From NCBI GenBank assembly GCA_002427815.1, contig DIZF01000016.1, positions 80,334 through 144,333 of the forward strand: a stretch of DNA of 64,000 nucleotides, given 5' to 3'. Below, piece after piece: positions 35,181 to 41,900 of this stretch (position 1 is its first letter; each line of letters starts with the position of its first letter). The stretch is from Ramlibacter tataouinensis. Its GTDB lineage: Bacteria > Pseudomonadota > Gammaproteobacteria > Burkholderiales > Burkholderiaceae_C. Below the pieces are notes generated by a model that was not told where the DNA came from, searched no databases, and saw only the letters and a list, made by a program, of their open reading frames with translations. A program made the position numbers and the translations under genes.

Positions 35181-35813
35181 TCAGCGAGTGACTCGGGCCT
35201 TTCGAATCAACGCTTCAGCCACACGAAGCGCTTGATCTTCGCCACCGGTCTGCTCCGGAGAAGTCAGGAACTGACCATTGATCGCGAACGTCGGCACTCC
35301 TTCGATTTGATAAGCTGCGGAAGCCTGGTTTGCTGCTCGAATCTTCGCAGCCACGGTGAATCCCTTCATCGCATTGGCCAGCTTGACCTTGTCGATGCCG
35401 TTGGCGGCGGCGAAAGCCGCAACCCCGGCATCGCTGTCCAGGCGCATATGCTGCACATGCACCGCCTGGAAGACCTTCTGGTGGATGTCGCTTCCGACGG
35501 CCACGATCTCCAGCGCGAAAAAGAGCTGTTGAAATGGAGCTTGCGCCTGCTGCCAGGCCACAGGGATACGCCGGAAATTCACATTCGCAGGCAATGTCTT
35601 GACCCAAGCTTCCAGCTTGGGCTCCAGATGAAAGCAATGCGGACACCAGTAACCGAAAAATTCGATGACTTCAATCTTGCCTGGCACGGCAACTCGCACC
35701 GGCTGCTGCAATCGGGCGTAATCCTTGCCCTCGATGGGGTCGGCGGCAGCCCATGCAGTGCGGGTAATCAAATGTGCGGCACCAAGGCCGATTGCAAAGT
35801 CACGACGATTCAC
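35181..35813 (-). CDS. dsbA: Thiol:disulfide interchange protein DsbA
   Basis: This 210-residue periplasmic oxidoreductase has a Tat-like or Sec signal region (RRDFAIGLGAAHLITRTAWA), the active site CPHC at 57-60 within FFGYWCPHCFHLEPKLEAW, and the cis-Pro loop EGVPTFAINGQFL near 173. It would introduce disulfides into exported proteins. No dsbB is in the window. It is the third gene of a minus-strand group with DUF4395 and a periplasmic thioredoxin-fold protein, suggesting a local thiol-redox module rather than the housekeeping dsbA. Confidence 0.93.
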   Translation of the reverse strand: MNRRDFAIGLGAAHLITRTAWAAADPIEGKDYARLQQPVRVAVPGKIEVIEFFGYWCPHCFHLEPKLEAWVKTLPANVNFRRIPVAWQQAQAPFQQLFFALEIVAVGSDIHQKVFQAVHVQHMRLDSDAGVAAFAAANGIDKVKLANAMKGFTVAAKIRAANQASAAYQIEGVPTFAINGQFLTSPEQTGGEDQALRVAEALIRKARVTR

Positions 35814-35910
35814 TTCAGTTCCTTTTTGTCATCACGAAAACGAGACGCATCGGGTGCTTCGCAGGAAGCAGCGTGCGATGTCGGGCAGGGGTCGAAGCTG
35901 GCTCCAGTCA

Positions 35911-36330
35911 TCAAGGCAGGCGCGTCTTCAGGACCGCGTCCACGTCCGCTGCCGACCAGCTGCCCTTCACGCCGGGTGGCGTCCCCGGGCCCGACGGAAA
36001 ATCGACGAACTCCACCGTGCTGCCATCGGCGCGCTGGTACCGGTACTGACCGTCGACCAGGATGACCACCGGGATGTGTCCCTTGAGCCCGACGGCCTGC
36101 AGACGGCGCTCGGCTTCCGGCGTTTCCATGTCGATTTCGACCACGCGCACCTTCGCGCCTTGACGGGCGAGCGAGTCACGCAAGGGCTTGAGCGCCGATT
36201 GGACGGGAGGGTGCGCGAAAGCGATGATTTCCACCACCGGTGGCGCCGCCCACGCAGTGCTCAGTGCGAATGTCAGGCAAGATCCTGCGGCAGCGGCCAG
36301 CCAGGTTCTACGTGCAAGGGTAAGGGTCAT
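35911..36330 (-). CDS. Small exported thioredoxin-fold-like protein
   Basis: This 139-residue protein has a twin-Arg-like N-terminus (ARRTWLAAAAGSCLTFALST) ending in a signal cleavage region near AWAAP. The mature part reads VVEIIAFAHPPVQSALKPLR then VRVVEIDMETPEAERRLQAV and GHIPVVILVDGQYRYQRADG, a thioredoxin-like beta-alpha-beta pattern. The site where Cys-x-x-Cys would be is replaced by AHPPV, so it is not a classical oxidoreductase. AAGAGA precedes the ATG. The gene lies 20 bases after the DUF4395 gene. Confidence 0.7.
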   Translation of the reverse strand: MTLTLARRTWLAAAAGSCLTFALSTAWAAPPVVEIIAFAHPPVQSALKPLRDSLARQGAKVRVVEIDMETPEAERRLQAVGLKGHIPVVILVDGQYRYQRADGSTVEFVDFPSGPGTPPGVKGSWSAADVDAVLKTRLP

Positions 36331-36350
36331 GGTCTCTTCTTTGCGAGGGC

Positions 36351-37103
36351 TCATTTGCAGTTGTTGTGCAGCTTCCACTTTTCTTCATGACCCATCGCCT
36401 TGGCGAAGTCGGGCACCTTGCAGCGCTCGGCCTCGGCCGGGTCGATCGCGCCTTGCTGCGTGGGCGCCGCGCTGACTTGCAGAGCTGCGGCATACGGGTT
36501 GTGTCCCGCGACCCAGATCGCGACGGCACCCACCAGGCCGGCAAACGCGACCACGACCACGCCTTGCGCCAGACTGCCCCCTGCGCCCGGAGCCGGGTCG
36601 ACCTCGCACACCCCGCCGGGGCACAGCTGCGCCTGGTCCTTGTTGAACAGGTTGTAGACCTTGCAGCCGATGCAGATGCCGAAGGCCGACTCGAAGAACA
36701 GCAGCACGAGGCACGCCGCGCAGACGATCAGGTTGATCGGCCCGATGACATGCTTGATGACCACCAGGTACAGCATGGTCAGCGCCAGCACGAAGCCGAT
36801 GGCCCAGGCAAAACGTTTCTGCGGCGCGCCCACGTACTCCGGCTGCTGCTTGCGCACCACCCACTGGCCCAGAATCAGGCTCGGTGCGTAGCGCGGGTTC
36901 ACGAAGATGCGCAGGGTGAAGTCGATCAGGAACGCAATCACGAAAACCCGCGTCGGCTGGAAATTGCCGATCAGCCAGGCGTTCATGAACGAGACGATCG
37001 CGAAGAAGAAGACGATGCCGGCGGCGGCACGCACGGCCCGCTCGTTGAGCACCGGGACGCCATAGCCTTCCAGGCGCTCGCCAAAGGAAAAGAGGGAGGT
37101 CAT
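36351..37103 (-). CDS. DUF4395 membrane protein with cysteine motifs
   Basis: This 250-residue protein shows the DUF4395 signatures: DFTLRIFVNPRYAPSLILGQ and FFESAFGICIGCKVYNLF with Cys-144 and Cys-147. Cys-161 and Cys-166 follow (QLCPGGVCEVD). Four to five membrane helices are predicted, with a C-terminal soluble part (AERCKVPDFAKAMGHEEKWK) longer than usual. DUF4395 proteins often accompany thioredoxin-type periplasmic proteins, so this is probably the membrane redox partner of the small exported protein and DsbA. The ATG at 37101-37103 is chosen because the preceding 19 codons are poor in family features. Confidence 0.82.
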   Translation of the reverse strand: MTSLFSFGERLEGYGVPVLNERAVRAAAGIVFFFAIVSFMNAWLIGNFQPTRVFVIAFLIDFTLRIFVNPRYAPSLILGQWVVRKQQPEYVGAPQKRFAWAIGFVLALTMLYLVVIKHVIGPINLIVCAACLVLLFFESAFGICIGCKVYNLFNKDQAQLCPGGVCEVDPAPGAGGSLAQGVVVVAFAGLVGAVAIWVAGHNPYAAALQVSAAPTQQGAIDPAEAERCKVPDFAKAMGHEEKWKLHNNCK

Positions 37104-37167
37104 GATGAATGGTAATGCAGCGCCAAGGCCGGGCCCTGCGCCCGGTGACTGGCGGGTCACGGTCTGC

Positions 37168-37264
37168 TAGAGTTAGCAGCGGGAGATGGCATTCCTCCTT
37201 GAACCGCACGCGCTGACGCGCTGCTGATGATGCCTGCGTCAAACCCGTGATCGGGTATGCAGGC
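37168..37264 (+). promoter_or_regulatory. Fluoride riboswitch 1 with promoter -10 box and expression hairpin
   Basis: GGAGATGGCATTCCTCC (37182-37198), then TTGAACCGC and the downstream CTGATGATGCCTGC (about 37224-37237), match the crcB-motif fluoride aptamer, including its pseudoknot-forming strands. A -10-like TAGAGT lies at 37168-37173. ATGCCTGC at the aptamer's 3' end can instead pair perfectly with GCAGGCAT at 37258-37265, with inner arms ACCCG/CGGGT. This gives a mutually exclusive hairpin that could switch expression. It precedes the DUF190 gene. Confidence 0.9.
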
Positions 37265-37304
37265 ATTGGCCTGTCCCGGCCACCTTGCCTGGAAAGGACA
37301 GGTC

Positions 37305-37625
37305 ATGAACGGCTACCAAATCACGTTCTTCACACAACAGGACCACCGGCACAAGGGCAAGCCCATGGGCGACTGGCTGATCCACCTGGCGCGAGAACTG
37401 GGCCTGCGCGGCGCCACCCTCATGGCCGCGGGCGAAGGCTTCGGGCATCACGGCCGCATTCATTCCGCCCATTTTTTTGAGCTGACGGACCAGCCGGTGG
37501 AAGTCGTCATGGCTTTGAGCCTGGAAGAGACCGATCGCGTGTTCGAGCGGCTGAAGGCCGAGGGCGTGCATCTCTTCTACGTCAAGATAGCCGTTGAGTT
37601 CGGCACCCTGGGTGCGCCAGACTGA
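37305..37625 (+). CDS. DUF190 family PII-like protein
   Basis: This 106-residue protein has the DUF190 pattern: QITFFTQQDHRHKGKPMGDW, then LGLRGATLMAAGEGFGHHGR, LTDQPVEVVMAL and FYVKIAVEFGTLG. DUF190 proteins have a PII-like fold and are commonly linked to crcB fluoride exporters, possibly sensing a nucleotide. It is directly under fluoride riboswitch 1 (about 40 bases from the expression hairpin). AAGGACAG precedes the ATG. Confidence 0.92.
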   Translation: MNGYQITFFTQQDHRHKGKPMGDWLIHLARELGLRGATLMAAGEGFGHHGRIHSAHFFELTDQPVEVVMALSLEETDRVFERLKAEGVHLFYVKIAVEFGTLGAPD

Positions 37626-37672
37626 TAGGCGCACCGATCGGCACCACGGGACGATCACCGCAGAAGGCCCCA

Positions 37673-37867
37673 CTAGGTTCTCAGGGTGGCCGCCAGCCGC
37701 AACGGGTTGAGCAGCAACTGCAGGGCCTCGCACACGTCCCGCATCTGTTGCAGGAGCCCGGACACGCCATCGAGCAGCATTCCGTCGCAAGCAAGAGTGC
37801 CGTTTAAATCGAGGACCAGGTGTTCCAGATGCAGCGCCTGCAAGCCCGGGATTTCGATTGTCAGCAT
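37673..37867 (-). pseudogene. HAD-family hydrolase (COG4087-like) with internal deletion
   Basis: The 64-residue frame starts like soluble P-type-ATPase-like HAD phosphatases: IPGLQALHLEHLVLDLNGTL, with the DxNGT motif I, then LLDGVSGLLQQM. It jumps directly to what looks like the family C-terminus (ALQLLLNPLRLAATLRT). About 90 central residues, including motifs II-IV, are missing, so it cannot be a working phosphatase. It lies between the two fluoride riboswitch units on the opposite strand. Confidence 0.72.
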
Positions 37868-38029
37868 CGCGCGTTTCCCTCACAAGTGGCCATGACGCTG
37901 TAATCGCGGGGTGCCGTTTGCTCCAAAACCAATCCTATATCCGAGGCGTGACCGCTTGCAACCGCAACCGCAACCGCAACCGCAACCGCAAGGTAACAGC
38001 CCGTCGCGTGCACAGCGGCAGCGCCCGGT
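37868..38029. other. Intergenic region ahead of riboswitch 2
   Basis: Apart from the hexanucleotide repeat at 37958-37993 I see no gene or clear signal here. The minus strand of the wider region 37935-38606 stays open but is antisense to crcB. Confidence 0.4.
37958..37993 (+). repeat. Hexanucleotide tandem repeat (GCAACC)
   Basis: Five perfect GCAACC units run from 37958 to 37987, followed by a partial GCAAGG. It is non-coding and lies about 40 bases upstream of the second fluoride riboswitch promoter. Such tracts can change length by slippage. Confidence 0.95.
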
Positions 38030-38137
38030 GATAGACTGCCACACAGGAGATGGCATTCCTCCTTGAACCGCGTGATCGATCCGTCGATCGGCTGATGATG
38101 CCTACGAGCAGACCCGGAGCATTTCGGGGCGCGTAGG
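38030..38137 (+). promoter_or_regulatory. crcB riboswitch: Fluoride riboswitch 2 with promoter -10 box and expression hairpin
   Basis: AGGAGATGGCATTCCTCCTT (38044-38063), then GAACCGC, a variable stem (GTGATCGATCCGTCGATCG) and GCTGATGATGCCTACG (to 38106), form a second crcB-motif aptamer, nearly identical to the first in the conserved positions. A -10-like TAGACT lies at 38030-38035. CCTACG (38101-38106) can pair with CGTAGG (38132-38137), the likely alternative hairpin. It precedes crcB by about 80 bases. A shared GCGCCCGGTGA before both aptamers suggests duplication. Confidence 0.92.
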
Positions 38138-38220
38138 TGCAGGCCGTTGATTCACGACCCTTGCCCCCGCCTACACCGAACGTTCCGGTTCGACCCAGAA
38201 GAACCGAACGAAGGAACGGC

Positions 38221-38613
38221 ATGGAACCATACGGTTTCGCGGCGGTGGGCACCGGGGCCGCCCTCGGCGCCTGGCTGCGCTGGTGGCTGGGCACCCGATT
38301 GAACCCCGTTTTTCCGACCTTGCCGCTGGGCACACTGGCGGCCAACCTGCTGGGCGGTTTCCTGGTCGGTGTGGCCGTCGCCTTCTTCAACCGGCACCCC
38401 GGTCTGGCGCCCGAAGCGAGGCTCATGGTGGTCACCGGCTTCATGGGCGGGCTGACCACCTTCTCGACCTTTTCCAGCGAAGTCGTGGGTTTGATCGAGC
38501 GCGGCGAGTACCTGTGGGCAGCCGGCACGGCCAGCGTGCATCTGTTCGGCTCCTTCCTGCTCACCGGTCTGGGGATCGCCGCGGTGGGGGCACTGACGAG
38601 GACCACATCATGA
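38221..38613 (+). CDS. crcB: Fluoride ion channel CrcB/Fluc
   Basis: This 130-residue protein has four membrane helices and the Fluc signatures GTGAALGAWLRWWLGTRL near residue 10-27, TLAANLLGGFLVG with the conserved Asn-42, and GFMGGLTTFSTFSSEVV with the Phe/Ser pore motif (81-85). Fluc channels work as dual-topology dimers to let fluoride out of the cell. AAGGAA precedes the ATG. It is controlled by fluoride riboswitch 2, and its stop overlaps the antiporter start (ATGA). Confidence 0.96.
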   Translation: MEPYGFAAVGTGAALGAWLRWWLGTRLNPVFPTLPLGTLAANLLGGFLVGVAVAFFNRHPGLAPEARLMVVTGFMGGLTTFSTFSSEVVGLIERGEYLWAAGTASVHLFGSFLLTGLGIAAVGALTRTTS

Positions 38614-39815
38614 CTGAAACCTGGGCCCTCGCGGCCTTGTGGCTGGGCCTGGCGCTGGTCGCCACGCTGTTGTCGATCTGGTTGCGGGTGGCGACCGCGC
38701 TATCGGAAATCGTCGTCGGCATCCTGGCACAGTTGGCCATCGGGGCGGCGCTCGGCCAGGCCATCCTGGGCACCGGCGAGTCGTGGATCAAGTTCCTCTC
38801 GGGCACGGGCGCGATCGTGCTGACCTTCCTCGCCGGCGCCGAACTCGATCCTGTCGTGTTCAGGAAGAACTGGAAGGAGGCCAGCGCGATCGGCCTGGTC
38901 GGATTCTTCGCGCCATTCTTCGGTTGCACTGCGGTCGCGTACTACCTGCTGCGCTGGGGACCGCAGGCGAGCTGGCTCGCCGGGGTCGCGCTTTCGACCA
39001 CATCGGTGGCGGTGGTCTATGCGGTGATGCTGGAATTCGGGCTCAACAAGACGCGCTACGGCAAGATCCTGCTCGCGGCGTGCTTCGTCAACGACCTTGG
39101 CACCGTACTGGCGCTGGGAATCATCTTCGCGCCGTTCAGCGTGAAGACGCTGGTGTTCGCTGGCGGCAGCGCCGCCACCCTCTTCGTCCTGCCCTGGGTC
39201 ACGCCGCGCTTTTTCAAACGCTACGGCGACAGGCCCTCCGAACTGGAGGCCAAGTTCCTGCTGCTGCTGTTGTTCGGCATGGGCGCGCTGGCAGCCTGGG
39301 CCGACAGCGAAGCCGTGCTGCCTGCCTACATGATCGGCATGGTGCTCGCCGGCACTGTCGGCAAGGATCATTCACTGATCCGGCGGCTGCGGACCTTGAC
39401 CTTCGGGCTGCTGACTCCCTTCTACTTCATCCGCGCCGGATCCTTCGTCTCGGTACCGGCGCTGGTTGCGGGCCTGGGTGCCTTCATCGTGCTGCTGGCC
39501 GCCAAGATGGCGACCAAGTTCGTCGGCGTCTACCCCGTGACCAAGCTGTTCGGCGCGCCCAGGCGCGATGCGATGTACACCACGCTGCTGATGTCAACGG
39601 GCCTGACCTTCGGCAGCATCTCGGCGCTGTTCGGGCTGAGCCACAACATCATCGATCAGGCGCAGTATTCATTGCTGATCGTCACCGTGGTCGGCAGTGC
39701 CGTGGTGCCGACCTTGATCGCCAATGCGTTCTTTTTCCCGCACCGCCACCTGAAGGAGGTGACGCAAGATGCCGATGCGCCGCAAGGCGCCAGATTGAAG
39801 GAGGCCGAATCATGA
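38610..39815 (+). CDS. Cation:proton antiporter, CPA2 family
   Basis: This 401-residue protein has about twelve membrane helices, with the Na+/H+ exchanger domain pattern FLAGAELDPVVFRKNWKEAS, TSVAVVYAVMLEFGLNKTRY, CFVNDLGTVLALGIIFAP (the ion-site Asn-Asp pair) and PYFIRAG-like LTPFYFIRAGSFVS. It is coupled to crcB by a 4-base overlap, so it is induced by fluoride. Antiporters and universal stress proteins are recurrent fluoride-regulon members, presumably restoring pH and ion balance when HF enters. Confidence 0.93.
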   Translation: MTETWALAALWLGLALVATLLSIWLRVATALSEIVVGILAQLAIGAALGQAILGTGESWIKFLSGTGAIVLTFLAGAELDPVVFRKNWKEASAIGLVGFFAPFFGCTAVAYYLLRWGPQASWLAGVALSTTSVAVVYAVMLEFGLNKTRYGKILLAACFVNDLGTVLALGIIFAPFSVKTLVFAGGSAATLFVLPWVTPRFFKRYGDRPSELEAKFLLLLLFGMGALAAWADSEAVLPAYMIGMVLAGTVGKDHSLIRRLRTLTFGLLTPFYFIRAGSFVSVPALVAGLGAFIVLLAAKMATKFVGVYPVTKLFGAPRRDAMYTTLLMSTGLTFGSISALFGLSHNIIDQAQYSLLIVTVVGSAVVPTLIANAFFFPHRHLKEVTQDADAPQGARLKEAES

Positions 39816-40228
39816 TCAAGCACATCCTGCTCGCCTTCGACGGCTCCGAGCCGTCATCCAAAGCCTTCGATGCCGCCGTCGATCTGGCGCAGCGCTACCA
39901 GGCGCAATTGCATGTACTCACGGTGGCCGAGGCGCCGGAAATCGGCGACGAGGTCGAGACCGAGGCCGTCATCGAGCATGCGCGCAACTACCACAAGGGC
40001 CTGCTGCACGGGCTCAAGCATCGCGGGGATCCGTACGGCGTCAAGCCGCATTTCCAGATGATGGTGGGTCACCCGGCGCAGCAGATTCTCGAACATGCCG
40101 TACTGGTCAAGGCGGACCTCATCGTGGTGGGCCATCGCGGCCATGGCGCGCTGGACCGCTGGCGCCTGGGTTCAGTGAGCCACCGCATCATCAGCTACGC
40201 CGAGTGCGCGGTGATGGTGGTGCGATGA
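39812..40228 (+). CDS. uspA: Universal stress protein A family
   Basis: This 138-residue cytoplasmic Usp protein opens KHILLAFDGSEPSSKAFDAA and ends with the ATP-binding-type motif VVGHRGHGALDRWRLGSVSH, then AVMVVR. The G-2x-G-9x-G(S/T) pattern suggests it binds ATP. Its start overlaps the antiporter stop by 4 bases, so it is the third gene of the fluoride operon. Confidence 0.94.
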   Translation: MIKHILLAFDGSEPSSKAFDAAVDLAQRYQAQLHVLTVAEAPEIGDEVETEAVIEHARNYHKGLLHGLKHRGDPYGVKPHFQMMVGHPAQQILEHAVLVKADLIVVGHRGHGALDRWRLGSVSHRIISYAECAVMVVR

Positions 40229-40320
40229 GGTGTGCGCGGAAACCGCCCGGGCAAGCTGGATCGCGCTGCGGTTCATCCAGGTGACTTCTCTCCTGGCGAG
40301 CACAGGATGGCCACTATATG

Positions 40321-40349
40321 TTGCAAGCTCAACTGGTTGCTAGTACAAC
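40321..40349 (+). promoter_or_regulatory. marR promoter with GTTG-N6-CAAC operator
   Basis: TTGCAA (40321-40326) and TACAAC (40344-40349) are 17 bases apart. The inverted repeat GTTG-CTAGTA-CAAC at 40336-40349 covers the -10 box. The same GTTG-N6-CAAC element overlaps the -35 box of the methyl-transfer operon at 41124-41137, pointing to one regulator acting on both. Confidence 0.55.
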
Positions 40350-40357
40350 ATAGCGGA

Positions 40358-40987
40358 ATGACCACCCCCAGACGCTCGAACCGACAGTCCATGCTTGATG
40401 AACCCGTGATCGCGCTTTCCGCGCGTCGACCTGCTCCGGTAACACCGCCCCGACGCGAAATTTCGAGCGTCGAAGACCTCGAGCGCTACTTGCCGGCGTT
40501 CCTGAACTGGATTGCCACCAAGCTGATGCGCGGCGCGTCGCAGCACTACCTGAACGTGTTCGATGTCGGAATCGAAACCTGGCGCTGCCTGATGCTGCTG
40601 GCGATCGAGAATTCGATCTCGGCGCAACGGGTGTCGAGCATCATCGGCATGGACAAGTCCTCGGTCAGCCGCTGCTTCAAGCGCATGCAGGCCAGGGGAT
40701 TGATCGCGATGGCGCTGGACGATGCCGACGGGCGGCTGCGCATCGCCAAGCTCACGGCCAAGGGTCGCAAGCTGCACGACCAGATGATCGGCATCGCGCT
40801 CGAGCGCGAGCGCGCCTTCGTGGAAGTGCTGGCTCCGGCAGAGCTTGACACCCTGATCGGCCTGCTCCAGCGCCTGCACCAGAACCTGCCGGCCGTCGAA
40901 GAGGCCACGGCGCGCTATGTCGCGCAGCGCTTTCCGAAAGCCGTCGCACGCCGACGCTCTCGTCGCGCCGAGGACGCGCATGAGTGA
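40358..40987 (+). CDS. MarR family transcriptional regulator
   Basis: This 209-residue regulator has the winged-helix core ISAQRVSSIIGMDKSSVSRC, with the wing DDADGRLRIAKLTAKGRKL. An N-terminal extension (about 45 residues) and an Arg-rich C-terminus lie outside the MarR domain. The start is uncertain: ATG 40358 or ATG 40391 are both possible, and no strong ribosome binding site is seen. MarR proteins release DNA on binding small phenolic or other ligands. It lies 250 bases ahead of the corrinoid operon, whose promoter carries the same palindrome as its own, so it probably regulates both. Confidence 0.88.
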   Translation: MTTPRRSNRQSMLDEPVIALSARRPAPVTPPRREISSVEDLERYLPAFLNWIATKLMRGASQHYLNVFDVGIETWRCLMLLAIENSISAQRVSSIIGMDKSSVSRCFKRMQARGLIAMALDDADGRLRIAKLTAKGRKLHDQMIGIALERERAFVEVLAPAELDTLIGLLQRLHQNLPAVEEATARYVAQRFPKAVARRRSRRAEDAHE

Positions 40988-41123
40988 CGCCATAGCGGTC
41001 GGCCTGCGCTGAAAGACGCGGATGAACCGATAGCGCCGCGGCTCCGTCCGAGCGTTCCTGACATGCCTGTCGACGAGCGGGTTAACCACTAGACGGGTCA
41101 ACGCAAACGCTTGATCGCAATTG

Positions 41124-41153
41124 GTTGACATGCCAACTAAATGGGGCTACGGT
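41124..41153 (+). promoter_or_regulatory. Promoter/operator of the corrinoid methyl-transfer operon
   Basis: TTGACA (41125-41130) matches the -35 consensus; TACGGT (41148-41153) is 17 bases downstream as a weak -10. GTTG-ACATGC-CAAC (41124-41137) overlaps the -35 box and matches the palindrome in the marR promoter. The arrangement fits repression by the MarR protein. Confidence 0.55.
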
Positions 41154-41237
41154 GAGATTCACTCGAATGGATTCCGGGGCGCATTCGAGGGTCAGCCCGC
41201 TATGCAAGCCCGGAGCCACGCCCGAGGAGACAAGCCC

Positions 41238-41900
41238 ATGAGCGACTGGAACGACGAAGAGCGCCAACTCGTCGAATGGATGGCCGACATGAACGAGGAC
41301 GACGCGCTGGCCTCGGCCAAGCGCATGTTGCTCGAGGAAGGCAAGGACCCGGTGCGGGTGCTTGAACTGTGCCGCTGCGCGATGGACATCGTCGGCAAGC
41401 GTTTCGAGGACGGCGAGTACTTCCTGCCCGAGCTGGTACTGGCCGGCGAGATGCTCGAAACCATCGGTGCGATCGCCAAGCCCTTGATCCAGGTCAAGCC
41501 CGGCGAGGCGAGCAAGAAGCTCGGCAAGGTGCTGATCGGCACCGTGCACGGTGACCTGCACGACATCGGCAAGAACATCGTGAGCTTCATGCTCGACATC
41601 AACGGCTTCGAGGTCAAGGACATCGGGATCGACGTACCGATAGCCAATTTCCTCGGCGCCATCGATGAGTTCAAGCCCGACGTGGTCGGGCTGTCGGGCT
41701 TCCTCACTCTGGCCTTCGACTCGATGAAGGAAACCATAGCCGCGATCGAGGGCGCCGGCCGGCGCAACGGGCTGAAGATCATGATCGGCGGTGGCCAGAT
41801 CGACGAAACGGTGCGCGCCTACACGGGCGCCGATGCCTTTGGCGTCAACGCCGTGGAGGCCGTGAACCTGTGCAAAAACTGGATGGGGGCAGCGGCGTGA
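41238..41900 (+). CDS. Corrinoid-binding methyl carrier protein
   Basis: This 220-residue protein resembles MtaC/MtbC/MttC corrinoid proteins: an N-terminal helical cap (about 1-90), then a B12-binding Rossmann domain with GTVHGDLHDIGKNIV, where Asp-106, His-108 and Gly-111 form the DxHxxG motif that coordinates cobalt. VVGLSGFLTLAFDSMKETI and MIGGGQIDETVRAYTGADAF complete the domain. It should accept a methyl group on Co(I) and hand it to a second methyltransferase. GAGGAG precedes the ATG. It is the first gene of the operon and overlaps the next by 4 bases (GTGA). Confidence 0.95.
   Translation: MSDWNDEERQLVEWMADMNEDDALASAKRMLLEEGKDPVRVLELCRCAMDIVGKRFEDGEYFLPELVLAGEMLETIGAIAKPLIQVKPGEASKKLGKVLIGTVHGDLHDIGKNIVSFMLDINGFEVKDIGIDVPIANFLGAIDEFKPDVVGLSGFLTLAFDSMKETIAAIEGAGRRNGLKIMIGGGQIDETVRAYTGADAFGVNAVEAVNLCKNWMGAAA

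Noticed and set aside
37958..37993. Tandem GCAACC units considered as a CRISPR array
   Set aside because: Six-base units without spacers; no cas genes anywhere in the window.
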